A DNA stretch of 64,000 bases from Vandiemenella viatica (Eukaryota; Arthropoda; Insecta; Orthoptera; Morabidae), in contig CM061919.1 of NCBI GenBank assembly GCA_031002005.1, positions 11,789,687 to 11,853,686 of the forward strand, given 5' to 3'. A program made the translations under genes and the position numbers. A model generated the notes under the pieces. The model had not been told where the DNA came from. It saw only the letters and a program-made list of their open reading frames with translations, and did not search any database. Shown here one piece after another: positions 23,210 to 35,670 of the stretch (the stretch's first letter is position 1; each line of letters opens with the position of its first letter).

Positions 23210-24430
23210 CTGCAAACTCATATAGTTCATACTAACAATGCTGTGAAGCTATCTTCATTCAGTGACGGAATCACTCCTGCTAAACGAATACAATGCATGG
23301 GAGCAACAAATGAAGAAATAGAATCAACCGGTGGTGCAGGTCCAGGCGGCATAATCTCCGTCCTGCGAACAGATTATCGACGAATTAACGATCTAATGAG
23401 ATTATTAGTGCAGAACACAGAGGTTGGCAGTAGTGAAGACTAATAGGTACTTTTTCATATATATATATATATATAATCTCTCTGTGTTATCTATGTTGTG
23501 TGAAGTTCAATAAAAGTTCTTTGTTCGAAATAATGTGTTGGTTACAGTTTATTTTCGCATTCCACGCGCTTAATAACAAGCATAAGTGTATATGATTTTG
23601 AGGTAAAATTAAAGACTAATATTAGTAATTATTGCTGGGCCGCTGATTCTCACCTCGCCCATCATTTTTATACGCATTCCTTTTAAAATACTTCCCATCT
23701 CTTATCACTTGTCGGTACACCGGAGCTATTCTTTTAACATTTCTGAAATGTTTGCTCGATGATTTATGTTTCATCCATAAGGTATTAAGAGGATCATCTC
23801 TTCTCTCATTTTAGTATTCGTGTATCATTCCAACAGCGCATTCCGCCCTATCCAATCTTTCGACAGCCTCCAGAAATTCTTAAATGTAATGCCCTTGATT
23901 GATAATTAGTCTTAACTTTTATTGCTTTCGATAACTTCTACTTGCAATACCTGAATCTTTCCGTCGCCTTCAAGGGACTCTAAATATTCCATCTCTCTCA
24001 ACTCGAAATTCTCTCTGATGTTTTATTAGCGCTTCTTACAACATCTTTAATCACTGAAGTCGTTTTTAGCTGTCTCCTCTTCGACCAATATTTGTCTAAA
24101 AATTCTTCATAATCAGTTAATTCTTCACTGATATCACAACTCCACACTTGAATTCTTCTCCTTGTACCATGCACTTATCATATTTAATTTCGTCACAGTA
24201 TGGCCACTGAGACGATAAGTTCCGTCTGTAAGCTTTACAAATATTACTGGAAGCATCCCTCTTGCAAGCACAACTCAATTTCAAGCAATGTAAGTTGGAT
24301 GTAGATATGGGCGTATCCAGCGAGGGAAAAATTAAGTGGCCTTCAGTATGCTTCGACGAGTAAAGAACTGGCTCAGGAGCACTTTGTGAAAGGAAAGATT
24401 GACTGGATTATGCCTGATGAGTGTGTATCG
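23210..24430. other. Unassigned; possible old coding relic on the minus strand
   Basis: A short TA repeat lies at 23458-23475. On the minus strand 23895-23640 gives a partly open stretch (RLDRAECAVGMIHEY, then NTLWMKHKSSSKHF), which looks coding but which I do not recognise. The 'aataaaagttctttgttcg' region near 23510 could be the 3' part of a long terminal repeat of copia, but no partner is visible. Confidence 0.3.
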
Positions 24431-24439
24431 AAATTTCGT

Positions 24440-24850
24440 GGAAGAACTTCCTTATCGTAGTCACTGTAAAAATATGTTTCTTCATCTTGGTATAATGACT
24501 CTATCAGCTATATTTACCTTTCAGTGCTTAATGTATATTAAAGAGAACTATGAGAAATATGAAGTGTTAGGTGTGAATCATACTTAGAGTACTAGGAATA
24601 GAGATAATATAGGTTTCTTCAGCTGTGGATACAGATGCACTAAAAAAAAAAAACTTTCTACTGTGTATCGATCAAGATTTCTAATGCCATAACAATAAGA
24701 ATAAGATTATTTCCAAATAAAATATTCAGGAATGTAATAAAAAAGTTACTTATTGATAACTGTTTATATAATATTGAAGACTTTTATGAAATAGCAGCTA
24801 ATATGATGTTAATTTGGAATATTAATAATTCTTTGATGTATTAATTGTTA
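24440..24850 (+). pseudogene. LINE ORF2 C-terminal fragment
   Basis: Frames give YRSHCKNMFLHLGIMTLSA, IYTFQCLMYIKENYEKY-like sequence, NHTYSTRNRDNI, LFPNKIFRNVIKKLLIDN and YNIEDFYEI. This is the typical C-terminal tail of Jockey/CR1-type LINE polyproteins. The middle is frameshifted by an A run near 24642. It is 5'-truncated. Confidence 0.55.
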
Positions 24851-24944
24851 TTGTCTTTGTAATGCTACAGATGTTCTCTGTAGTTTATACAATAAAACAT
24901 ACATATATACCGGAATTATTTTTAAAAAGCTACATATTTTCAAT

Positions 24945-25934
24945 TTTTTTTCAAAACAACTTTATACGGTTCAAAATACTCTCCATTACAACTAATACAT
25001 TTTTCCCACTGGTGCTTCCACATTTTCTGTAGTCGTCTTTAGAAATGGCTGACAGTTCCTCCCTCGTTTTTTTCATGCGTGGAAATAAGGAAAAGGTCAG
25101 GCGAGTAAGGTGCGTGGGGCAGCGGAACCATGGCATTTTTATCCAAAAGCTGCCTAACAGAGACAGCTGTGTGTGCAGGTGCATTGTCTTGGTGGAAGAA
25201 CCAGTCTCCTGTCTGCCACAAATAGGGTCTTTTTTGACGAATGCTGTTGCGTAATCTTCTTAAAACTTCCAAATAAAATGTTTGGTTGACTGTCTTATGT
25301 GGGGGAACAAACTCTGAATGAACTATGCCCTTGGCACCAAAAAAGCAAATGAGCTTTGTTTTTATGTCTGATGACGACATCTTTTTGGTCGGGGTGACTG
25401 ACGTCATCTATTGGCTTGATTGTTGCTTTTTTTCTGGGTCGTAACCATAGCACCATGAGTCATTACCAGTAATGTGACCTTTGATAGAAAATCTGAATCA
25501 ATTTCAAGCTGTTATTTCAAAGCACGACATGTTTCAACTCGACGTTCTTTTTGACTGTTAGTTACAGTCCGTGGATCAAACTTGACAGCAACCCTTTTCA
25601 TTCCTAAATCATCGGTTAAAATTCGCTGAACCGAGCTCCAAGATAACCCATTATTCTCTGACAGTAGATCAGTTGTCTGTCGACAGTCTGAGAGCACAAG
25701 CTCTCGAATTTTTCAACTTTTTTGTCGATTCGGGCAGTTGATGGACGTCCGGAATGAGGATTTTCATCAACCCACATGCCATTTCTTAAGCCGAGCGAAC
25801 TACTCGTACATTTGAGTTTTTCCTATAGCGTCATCTTTGTTAGCTGGTTTCAACATTAAAACAGTTTCAGCAGCAGTTTTAATGAGTAGAAAATAGAATT
25901 TCACAGCTGCACGTTGTTCACTTAAACTTGTCAT
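24945..25934 (-). pseudogene. mariner transposase, catalytically dead
   Basis: Starts at the ATG 25932-25934 (MTSLSEQRAAVKFYFLLIKT). The HTH region follows with an in-frame TAG where a Trp is expected (MYE-stop-FARLK) and two compensating frameshifts; then SWSSVQRILTDDLGMKRVAV, ITGNDSWCYGYDPEK with the first Asp, and GDWFFHQDNAPAHTA with the second. Near 25100 the expected Y-S-P-D-L-A-P-C-D-F reads YSPDLFLIS: a small deletion with frameshift removes the third catalytic Asp. The frame then continues as PRMKKTREEL to the stop near 24951. Mariner transposases cut and paste DNA at TA sites using a D-D-34-D triad; this one cannot. Confidence 0.85.
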
Positions 25935-26599
25935 TATCAAAAACGAAACAATAACAAAACAGCGCTAACAAAAACAATCACTGCAGATTAACAGAACACG
26001 CCAGGTTGACAACACACACGGCACTTAAACGACAATGAATTGCTAAAAACGACTAGAGGCAGAAACGCGTAGGCTACTACACAATCTCCGCCCTCGGCAA
26101 TGTTATTCTGTTTACTTTTAGGTACACCCCCGTTAGGGTGACCCTTGTTTTTCAAAGTCAAAATTTTGTAACGCATAGGTCCTACTTTTTTCATTTAACC
26201 CTAAAACACTCACAACTAAATTTTTCAGCCATTCGAATAACTGTAACCTGTGGCGACTTGCACCGATTCATCTTTATATAAGTTAAGCGAGAGTAGTGGC
26301 GCGCGCCCACATTAATTGTTACTGTCATAACGATTCATGAATAGGTATCACGTATTGTTTTGTTCTAATAGAAGGTTTTAGGATTACAAAGTGTTAGAAA
26401 CAACATATTTTTATTAGGAGAGACAAACTACCAAATTGCAGGAGTTCTATCAGTTTTATTTATTAATAACCACGAAGGAAAATTGACTATAACTGAAAGC
26501 CCTAATATCGCTGAGCATGACTGCATTATATTTTGGAGAATATTATGTAGACAGTTGTAAAAGAATGCAAGCATATCTCTGGATGTTTATAAGCAAAGG
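25935..26599. other. mariner 5' flank and unassigned DNA
   Basis: The part to about 26200 is probably the mariner's 5' untranslated end, including 'aggtacacccccgttagggtgaccc', but I could not match it to an inverted partner near 24900. The rest is AT-rich without visible genes. Confidence 0.35.
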
Positions 26600-27270
26600 G
26601 AAGAGGATTTGCAACGTGAATTAGATAATGTTTATAGTATTGCACACGCTTACGCCCTATTATTTGTTCCTGCTATCTGAAGATCTCAACGACACATCTG
26701 CTAGTTCTGGAGAACATCAGGAAGAGTATTTAATAAACCCACCCGAAATAATTCAATCAGGAACTACTGCAAAGCGTAGAAGAAGAAAAATTCATTTCTC
26801 TTAAACTAATAACTGCCTTGGATAGATGCCAGATAAGTGTAAGAGATTAAGTTTACGTTCTTCAAGTTATCGTGGAGGCACTTGGACTTAACATTGACTA
26901 TTTTTCTCTAAAAAGTCTTCCATTCGACGAATGAGTACACGAGGAAGGAATGAGCAGAAGCTATAATAATCGATTTTAAAATGATGTGTCCCATGTCGTG
27001 ACCATTCATTGGAATGGCAAGTTGTTGCTTGGTCTGGACCTAAGAAGTTATAAATTGTTCTGAATGCTCTGAGTAAGTGCAGATAATGAGCTGTGACACA
27101 ATAGTATCTAACATTGGTCGTCGCAATGGAGCCTGGGTACTTTTGGAGCAAATGCTCGAAGAGAGTTGTTACTTTTTGCATGATGGTATCAAGTTGATAC
27201 AAGCTCTCAGAAAAAACATTTCACTGACACGCAGACTGAGCAGTTGTTACATTTCTATTTGGCTGAATTA
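26600..27270 (+). pseudogene. Degenerate transposase-like gene
   Basis: Plus-strand pieces read EEYLINPPEIIQSGTTAKRR, then a decayed L-D-R-C-Q-I-S-x-R-D block, LNIDYFSLKKSSIRRM, and finally NIGRRNGAWVLLEQMLEESC. I recall arthropod transposase-like proteins with the same order, in which an L-D-R-x-K-I-S-D-R-D region is followed by an N-T-G-R-x-N-G-A-C-x-L-L-E-Q block, but I cannot name the family. Several stops and frameshifts are present. Confidence 0.35.
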
Positions 27271-28029
27271 AAAAAAGTCATTCGTGAGAGACGACTACAG
27301 AGGATTAATTGAGCTATGAGTTATATTTTTGGAGGGAGATAGTGGCAAATAACTGAAAATAAGGCATCCTCGTTCAGTGCATTAAGCGTGAGATTTGGCA
27401 AGAGCAATTAATTCACTCAAAATAGGATTCCTAAGTTTTCAACTTAAATTGAGCAAAGAATGCAAAATTTTACGTGATTTAGAAAGGGAGAGTACATCTG
27501 ACTTTGTATAAAGGTACACTCCTTTAATGGCAGAAAATCCGGCACTATTTTGTATGGTATGTAGAATTAGCTATGTTGTATGAACATTGTACATTATTTT
27601 ATATCTTTGCAACTTGATTAATGCTTATCTATATTTTGTGTTAGGAAAAAACACGATGAATTTGTATCCGCTAAGAGCAAAAATTTGTTTTCTCGATAGA
27701 AAATTTAAAGCAGTGTTCTTCCAGCATACTATCAAATATGAGGACACCGAAGTTATGAGAAACACATCTCACAAGGAAGCCATTGAGATCCGGCTACGCA
27801 ATAACCTCATCAACAAAGACAGCGTGTTCCTACTTTTTGTTTTGTTCGCTGCCTCAAGCTATCTGTAGCTCTACCTAGTGGATCTTATAGGTTGGTTTTG
27901 GGATCATTAATATACTCATTATGGAAAAAAAACGGCTTTGGCCATTGTATTATGAACTATGAGGGAAACCCTTTCTTATTCTTATCGCCTGGTGGGGATG
28001 AGCGTAGTTAACAAATGCGTGAGCAGTTG
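27271..28029. other. No recognisable gene
   Basis: AT-rich sequence without supported features. Confidence 0.4.
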
Positions 28030-28830
28030 TACGACTATCCCTAGTTGATTTTCTTGTGGCTGGCATTGACAACGGTGGTTGTGTTGATGCTCATCGTGTC
28101 TGGTAAGGTGGTTATGATTGGTCAGGTGGCCGTGGATGGTCTTATCCTTTGTCGATCTTGGTGGTGTCCTGATCTTCTCTGTGCTGGTGTGGGGACGGCT
28201 ACTATTGACGGCCGCTTGCAGCTACCTCCTCAGTGGGCAGCCCCCGTAGCTGGCCGCGTGGTCCGCGGTGCAGTTAGCGCAAGTTGATGTCGCGTCGCGC
28301 GGTACGGTGCACACCAGCACGCTGTGGTTTTCCCCGCAGCGAACGCACCGAACTTGCCAGAATCCCTTGCACCTGAAGCATTGGTCGACAGTTGACAATA
28401 ATGATTTCTTCCTGCGGAGATTCTTCTTGGTGTTCCGGCCATTTTGTTTCTTGACTTGGATATTGGCTGCCTCGATTTCCGATGGCGTTGACTGCTTGGG
28501 TTCCGGGGGTGGAGGAAGGATTTCATCTCGGGTGACCTAGCCAAGCTTGGAACCCAGCTCTGAAGAAACTGCGATAGTTAGGTGATGGAACAAGAGCGGC
28601 TGGCTAAGATACTACCAGTACCGCGACAGATTGTATACTACAAGTTTTGGATGTATGAGGGATTTTTTAGTTTTGTTAGGATATGGTGTCATCCAACAAC
28701 TTTCAAGTGGTCCACACACCGTCGCTGCCGATGAGATTGTCAACTGGGGCCGCGCGCCGTTGAGATGGTCCTGGAATAAGCCGGTTCGTTATAATTAGTA
28801 ATAGCTGTGTGTAACAGGTGTTTTAAATTT
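28030..28830 (-). pseudogene. Jockey-type ORF1 with zinc knuckles and its 5' region
   Basis: On the minus strand from about 28540 to 28030 a frame contains QCFRCKGFWQVRCVRCGENH, then CANCTADHAASYGGCP. These are the CCHC-type knuckles in the order seen in Jockey-clade ORF1 (gag-like, RNA-binding) proteins; the second position of the first knuckle is altered. Upstream, 28578-28830 is the same sequence as 30075-30312 in the opposite orientation and is probably the 5' region of the family. Base composition here is distinctly GC-richer than the neighbours. Confidence 0.55.
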
Positions 28831-29289
28831 TTGTAATACGTGATTCACATCACCAGGACGCCAGAGCTAACCGCCGCAACGAGCAGGGCCTTTCCTCATC
28901 CCGGGTGTGCACGGTAAGGGTTTCGCCGACGGCGACAGCCACAGTGCTGCTAGGTGACCACCCCCGACTTGCCCGAGCTTTAGGACTGTGACGGACACCA
29001 CCGCCATGACCACCCCATTATCACGTGTCATTGCCGCAGGGTTGACAAACCCACCATGCTCATTCCAGGGAATATTGGAGCAGGATGCATCGCGCTAGCC
29101 TGCCACGACTGCCAGCACCACTACGGTGCTTACCACGCCGGATACTGTACTAGTGTTGTTTGTGGATTGTTTTATTGTTGTGTGGCTGCCTTCTGCACCT
29201 ACGATCGAACTGTAACCACTTTCCTTAGCCCAGTGACTACTTTGCAGGTTGATTAGGGAATGGGACCCTAACCCCAGTGGCCCTTGATG
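28831..29289. other. GC-rich unassigned sequence
   Basis: Rich in 'ccaccgcc', 'gccacgac' and similar short words. It may be part of the Jockey-type element, but no domain can be read on either strand. Confidence 0.3.
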
Positions 29290-30095
29290 CAATCGACAGA
29301 TTTCTCACTTGTTTATGTATTAGTTTTTTTCCTATCTGTTGAGCAATATTTTCGGCCCTGTGTGTTTAAATTTGTGGTTGTGATAGTGCATATCAAAGGA
29401 TTACGCGACAATTGGGATTTCCCATACATGTTTATGGCAAGCTTCTTAATTACTTGCTGTATTTGCTCGATTCGTAAATCTCGGTATAAGTCTGTTGTTC
29501 GTGTTCCCCAAGAAGCATTTGCTATGATCCTAAATACTTTGTTTTGAATTAATTGCAGTCTCTTAATGTGAGACTTAGCGGCATACCCCCAAACCGGAGC
29601 TGCATACGTCATAAGTGGCCGAATGAGTGCTAAGTACATTGTTCGGGCATTATCTCGGTGTAGTGTGCTTTGTCTGTTTAGCATAGGGTAGTTGTTTGAG
29701 TCTAATGTTTGCTTTATTAACCATGTGGTTTATATGGAGCCTCCATGTTAGCTTCGGGTCAAATTTGGCTCCAAGATACTTAACTTCGTTCCGGAAATGA
29801 ATAGGTTGATTGTGTAGTGGTAGCGGTTGACAGTGTTCGTGAATGTGTTTTTGCCTAGGTCTTCATGTAAATAGGAGTGCCTCGCGTTTAACTACATTGA
29901 CTTTAATTCACCATCGTCTGAGCCAAGGTTTGACTACATAAAGCGCGTGCTGTAATCTAGAGATAGTTGCCGTGACTGTGCAAGATAGGCGGTATCGTCA
30001 GCATATATGGTTTGCATCGTTTTGTCTGTGGTCGGAGCTTTATTGACGTATTCTGTGAAGAGCGGAGGGCCTAACACGTACAACACCTGTTACTA
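29290..30095 (-). pseudogene. Jockey-type RT, palm to C-terminus
   Basis: From about 30090 the minus strand reads VLGPPLFTEYVNKAPTTDK and then QTIYADDTAYLAQSRQ (catalytic YADD kept), a frameshifted middle, and an open 123-residue frame (29313-29684) with LALIRPLMTYAAPVWGYAAK and LQLIQNKVFRIIANASWGTR, the diagnostic Jockey ORF2 C-terminal region. The upstream RT and endonuclease are missing: at about 30085 the sequence switches abruptly into the family's 5' region in reverse orientation. Confidence 0.7.
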
Positions 30096-30312
30096 TAACA
30101 AATCGACATGTTCCAGGACCATCTCAACGGCACGCGGCACCAGCTGACAATCTCAACGGCAGCGACGGTGTGTGGACCAGCTGTAAGTTGTTGCATGATA
30201 CCATATCCTAACAAAATTAACAAATCCCTCATACATCCAAACCTTGTAGCATAGAATCTGTCGCGGTATTGGCAGTATCTTAGCCAGCCGCTCTTATTCC
30301 CTCACCTTACTA
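30075..30312 (+). repeat. Inverted copy of the 5' region of the Jockey-type element
   Basis: Over about 235 bp this is the reverse complement of 28578-28830, for example 'ccaggaccatctcaacgg', 'cagcgacggtgtgtggacca' and 'agtatcttagccagccgctc'. It joins directly on the RT piece at about 30085. A LINE 3' part fused head-to-head with its own 5' part is the classical product of twin-primed insertion. Confidence 0.7.
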
Positions 30313-30905
30313 TCGCAGAGGTTTTTTTCCCAGGGGTAAAACCTTGGCACTTTTTTCCCTCTGCCCTGTCTCTTCTTTCAAAAGATTTTGTCTATCTTAT
30401 CCGATGGACCCAAGTAAATGGGCCGACGGCTAGAAGCATGAAATACATCACAATTCTGTTCCTGTGATCACCTATAGAATTACTAACTTCATGCATGTGC
30501 AGAGGCGAGCAGTAGATAATAGGAAGCCCACCATGCTTGGGGGAGCGGGTTTTGGGTTCTCCCCCATTAAAAAAAAAAACAGCCCAGCAATCGCATCCTG
30601 GACAGCGCTTCTCACACCGGTCAGCAGACGCAACCTGAAGATGATGGTATGTTACGCCGCCAAAAATTTGTTGAACTAGGAACAGTTGATCCGGCCATAC
30701 GCCCAACAGATCTTCAAGGGATTGTCTAGTTGTTTTAAATACTCCCCACTGCCTTCCTGTCTCATGTGGTCCTATCTCTTTAACTTCTTTAACTTTCTCA
30801 CCTATCTATTGTAGTATGTAGGTTCTGAGATTTACTTTCTGCTTTGGAATAAACATTTCCTCACCTTTTAATTATTATATCCTTAAACTCTTTTCTTCCA
30901 TTGTA
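30313..30905. other. Unassigned
   Basis: Contains an A run at 30570-30580. The beginning may still be inverted Jockey sequence. No gene is supported. Confidence 0.35.
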
Positions 30906-31855
30906 CGAAGCATGTTTTTTAAGTAAGTACCGTTTTGAAATTAAAAAAATACGTGCAAATATATATCAATTATTTTATTTTTACATGAAAGCCTGTACCT
31001 TACTCTGCTTTTCTACATAATTTCCTTCAATATTGAGGCACTTGTCATAACGTATTACCAGTTTTTGAAAACCCTCCTCATAGAAGTCTGCCGCCTGACT
31101 TGTTAACCACTGCATCACAACTGTTTTGACTTCATTATCGTCTTCAAGACGCTGACCGCCCAGGTGTTTCTTCAAGTGCAGGAAGAGATGGTAGTCACTG
31201 GGTGCCAGATCAGGTCTGTATGGAGGATGATCTAGAGTTTCCCATCAAAAAGATGTGATGAGATCTTTGGTCTGATTAGCCACATGTGGACAGGCATTGT
31301 CATGCAGCAAAACGATGCCCCTGCTCAGCTTGCCACGTCTTTTGTTCTGGATTGAACGACGCAGATTGTTCAATGTCTCACAATAAGCTGCTGCATTGAT
31401 TGTCTCATTACGAGGCAGAAATTCCACAAGAAATACTCTTTATCTGTCCCAAAAAACTGTGCACATGATTTTCCGGGCAGAAATCGTTTGCTTGAACTTC
31501 ACTTTTTTGGGTGAATCTGAATGCCGCCATTCCATGGACTGTTGCTTTGATTCAGGTGTGACGTAGGCCACACATGTCTCATCGCCCGTAACAATTTGGC
31601 TTAAGAAATCATCACCATCGTTGTGGTACCGCTCAAGAAAGTCAATGCACTGCCTAAATGTTTGGTTTTGTACACATCCGTTAACATTTTTGGTACCCAA
31701 CGTGAGCACAATATTCGGTAATTCAAGTGCTCGGTTACAATGCCCTATTTCCCCAAAGCATAATTCCATAAGACAGGTGAGAGTGGACATTACCATAATA
31801 AATAGAGAGTAGTACATCATTTGTCTCTGTACCTTTAAATTTCCTAATAATAAAA
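30906..31855 (-). pseudogene. mariner transposase, N-terminally truncated
   Basis: The minus strand gives CIDFLERYHNDGDDFLSQIV, GDETCVAYVTPESKQQSMEW (first catalytic Asp; the usual Trp after GDET is Cys), LSRGIVLLHDNACPHVANQT (second Asp) and PPYRPDLAPSDYHLFLHLKK (third Asp), then the C-terminus to 30981. A TGA interrupts the frame between the second and third catalytic blocks near 31246. The N-terminal DNA-binding domain is missing because a LINE 3' end abuts at about 31856. The likely left end starts 'cgaagcatgttttttaagta' after TA at 30904-30905. This subfamily differs from those at 25 kb and 60 kb. Confidence 0.8.
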
Positions 31856-34760
31856 ATTGTTTTTTTTTCTGTTATCAGTCTTTTGACTGACTTGATGCAA
31901 TCCTCCATCCCTTCCTATCTTCATGATTATATATCCCTTATAACCCATGTCCTCAAATATCTGCTTCATATATTCAAATCTCTGTCTTCCTATGCAGTTC
32001 TTACCTTCAACGTTCCCTCGCCCAGCAAATTAACCAATCCAACATGTCTCAAAATATGACCTACCATCCTGTCTCTTCTTTCTGTAAGCTACTTCCACAA
32101 ACTTCTTTCCTCACCCATCATTTCCAAAACTCTTTCATTTCTTACTTTGTCTGTCCACTTAATTTTCAGCATTCCACTGTAGCACCACATTTCAAATGCT
32201 TCAATTTTCATTTTTCCTGTATTTGTAAAGTCCATGTTTCACTACCATAATGTGCTGTGCTCCACACACAGAGTTTTAAAAAGTTTTTTCCAATTCCTAG
32301 ATCTATATTTGTAACTAAAACATTTCTCTTTTTCATGAAGGCTCTTTTTGCTCCTGCTATTCTGCTTTTAACGCAATTCCTGCTTCAGCATCGGTTGTAA
32401 TTTTGGTTCCAAAGTAACAGAATTCACTTACTTCTCCAATTACATTTGATCCTATTTATATATTTAATTTACTAATATTGGTATCATTTCTGCTACATTT
32501 CATCACTTTTGCCTTGCTTTGATTTATATTCAATCCAAAATCTTCCTTCAGTATTTTGTTCATGCCATTCAGTAATTTCTCAATATACTCAGCCCTTTCT
32601 GCTAACAAGACCTTTCATCAGCAAATCTTAGCATAATAATTTTTTCTCCCTGAACACTTATGCCACATGGCAAATTTTTCTTTCACTTTATTTATTGCTT
32701 CCTCTACATACAAGTTGGATATTAACGGGGATAGAATATAACCTTGTCTGAAACCATTTTTAACTGATTCTTTGTTGCATTTCATGTTGTCTCATCTCAT
32801 TCCATTGATGCGAAACTTCCATGCAAACTTAATCTTTAGATGCTTGAGTGATTATATACTTTAATATGATTCATTGGTCTTTATTTTCGTTATATTACAT
32901 TCAGAAGTATCCGAAGATTACAAAGGTTCTTGTTATACGGTAACTAGATGTCGTCAGCTCGAAAGTGCTTACACACAACTCAATTGCTAGCCGGTTCTTG
33001 TTATGCTATCATCTCCTTAGCAACAAACTTCTTTTTATATATATATATTTTCTCTCTGTTATGTCTCAGCTTGTCTCACGTGATTCTCTGCTTTTATCAT
33101 AGCCACTTGATTCTTATATAGTTTTATGTTCTTCTATCTTGATACTTTAGACCTGACTGATCTTCACCTACTATCTCTTCTACTACTCTTTCCATCCTTC
33201 TGTATATTATTCTGGTCAGTAATTTTGAAGCATGTGATGTTAGACTAATGGTGCGATAATTCTCACATTTGTTGGCTTGTGCTTTCTTTGGAAGTGTGAA
33301 GATGATATTTTTATTAAAATCAGTTGGAATTTCTCCTGTTTCATAACTTTTTGATATCAGCATGAATAATCTTTCGATTCCTTCCTCTCCTACCGATTTA
33401 AGAAGTTCTACAGGGATCTCATTAATTCCAACTGCCTTATTTGCTTTCAAGTCATTCAGAGCTTTATTAAATTCTGTCCTCAAAACAGGATCTCCTAAGT
33501 CATTAATGTCGACATCACCTTCCTTTTCCATTACACTATTGTTCAAGTCTTCCCCAACATACAGTTTCTCAATGTATTATTGCCATCGGTTAGCTCTATC
33601 TTCTGAGCTTAAAAGAGGTTTGCCATCGGCAGCTTTAATGTTCATACCTCTTTTCTTCATTTCTCCAAAATTCGGTTGGAATTTTCTGTAGGCAACATTT
33701 ACTATACCTACGACCATTTGCTTTTCTACTTCTTCACTTTACTCATAGCCATTTTTCTTTTCCTTTTTTGCATTTCCTGTTTATTTGATTTCTAAATTGC
33801 CTGTATTGCTCTCTTCCTGCTTCATCCTCAGCATTTTTGTACCTTCCCCTCTGATCCATCAGTTCAAAAATTTCTTCTGTGATTCAAGGTTTTTGGGCAG
33901 CTTGTTCCCTAAAGCCTAATGTTTATTTAGCAATTTTCATTATTTCGCTCTTTAATGCATTCCATTTGTCCTCCGTTGAGCTCCTTTCAGAATTACTGCA
34001 AATTTTTCTCTCGTACTAGATTGTTTCAGTTTATTCACTTCCAGTCTGTTCTGCTTATGCTGCTTCCTTATTTGCTTGAGTTTCAGCCTGCAATTCATTA
34101 TTATCAAATTGTGGTCAGAGTCTATGTCTGCTCCTTGGTATGCTTTATAGTCTAGAACTTGATTTCTGAACCTCTCTTTGAGCGTTATATATTCCAGCTG
34201 ATATCTGCCTGTATCCCCAGGACGTTTCCAGGTGTATGTTCTTCTTGCATGGTTCTTAAACAGTGTGTTTGCCACTTCTAGCTTATATCTTTCACAAAAT
34301 TCTAACAACCTGCTTCCTCGCTCATTTCTTTCTCCTAGACTAAAACTTCCTACAGTATTCCCTTCTTTTCCTTCTCCCATTATTCCATTCCAATCACCCA
34401 TGGTTATTAGAGTTTCCTCCCCCTTCTCATATTGGATTAATTCTGAAATTTCAGCGTATATTTTCTCTATCTCTCTATCATCCTCCTGTGACGTTGGCAT
34501 ATGCACTTGTACTAATGTGGTTGGGGCAGACTTAGTTTCTAATCTCATCAAAATAATCCTGTCACTTAACTGTTCATAATAACTCACCTGTTTCCCTACC
34601 CTCTTATTCATTATAAATCCTACACCAGTGACTCCATTGATAGTTTGTGTGCCAATTATCCTATTTTCCCCAGACCAGAAATCCTGTGCGTCTTTCCATT
34701 TAATCTCGCTAATCTTAACAACACCTAACTTAAGTTGCTCCATCTCCCTTTTTACAACTT
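31856..34760 (-). pseudogene. LINE with endonuclease and RT, 3' end 'tcagtcttttgactga'
   Basis: The minus strand starts with an open 263-residue endonuclease (33952-34743): GVVKISEIKWKDAQDFW, ITMGDWNGIMGEGKEG (catalytic D and N), YTWKRPGDTGRYQLEYI and IDSDHNLIIM. RT follows at 33546-33124 (ALNDLKANKAVGINEIPVEL, ENYRTISLTSHASKLL), and then, with an extra ~200 bp of AT-rich DNA at about 32838-33045, NGFRQGYILSPLISNLYVEE and INQSKAKVMKCSRND. The YADD box itself is decayed near 32630 (YYAKIC-type sequence). The 3' UTR ends in the widespread insect LINE tail containing tcagtcttttgactga. It abuts a truncated mariner. Confidence 0.75.
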
Positions 34761-34794
34761 TATTTGATATTAGTTCAATATGCCTCTGCCGTTT

Positions 34795-35290
34795 TTAATT
34801 TGACTGTATAATTATTCCCAAGAATTTCACAGAATTACAAGTAGAGTTGCTTCTTAAGGATATATCAAGGTGTAGTGTTTTTTCTAAGTTAAGAGATAGC
34901 TTGTTGGCATAGCACCAATCTATAAGCAATTTTAACTTTGGAGAGAATACCTCATCATTCGAAGTTATAGCAGAACTTACTTTCACATACAGATTGCCAA
35001 TATACTTATAACATCTGTAGTTCCCATTTTCAATAATAGGTGACAGGTCATTGATATATAGAACAAACAGCAGGGAGCCAAGAATAGATGCCTGAGGAAC
35101 AACAAGTCCTACCTCCTTAAGATTAGATATATTTTTATTGAATGGGACCACTTGTGACCTATTACTTAGAAATGACTTAATTACCTTAACATAAAAACCA
35201 AAGTGTTTAAGTTTCAGTTATAAAATTTCATGAGACACCTTTGTATTTCCAGTTATATCCTCATCCTTTGTTATTTTACCAGCTTCAACT
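34795..35290 (-). pseudogene. LINE RT fragment with lost YADD
   Basis: An open 118-residue frame (34795-35151) has VVPQASILGSLLFVLYINDL, where G is expected after Q in the GVPQGS block, and LIDWCYANKLSLNLEKT. Where the catalytic F/Y-A-D-D should be it reads YKYIGNLYV, so the active site is gone. Upstream, FYVKVIKSFLSNRSQVV continues the same RT to about 35290. The family differs from the LINE immediately downstream. Confidence 0.7.
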
Positions 35291-35670
35291 GTTTCTTTAG
35301 TATTTGTGTTTCTTTCCATCATGTATCTTCAATCATTATCCCTTAGATCACTTATATTTTAACTCCTTACCAGCAGCCTATAATGGACATAAATCAATAT
35401 TCGATTCCAGGCATTAGATAATTGGTAAGTTTTCCTTTGCAATCATTGGAGTAAGTTACAATGGGAAATGATGAATAATATACCTAAACAGTGAAAGAGT
35501 AAAAAAAAAACCAACAACAACAAACACACAGCAAGCATTAGAGAAATTGAAATAAAGACATCACTCCATTATGATTAATAAAAACAATAATTTTTTTTAT
35601 CAAGATTACTGGTTAGTTTATTTTGTTGACCTTAGTATTGTACCGTAAGATATGGTAACAATCTACATAC

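Noticed and set aside
28268..28544. Plus-strand and alternative minus-strand frames over the zinc-knuckle region
   Set aside because: Only one minus frame shows the spaced Cys/His knuckles; the others are shadows.
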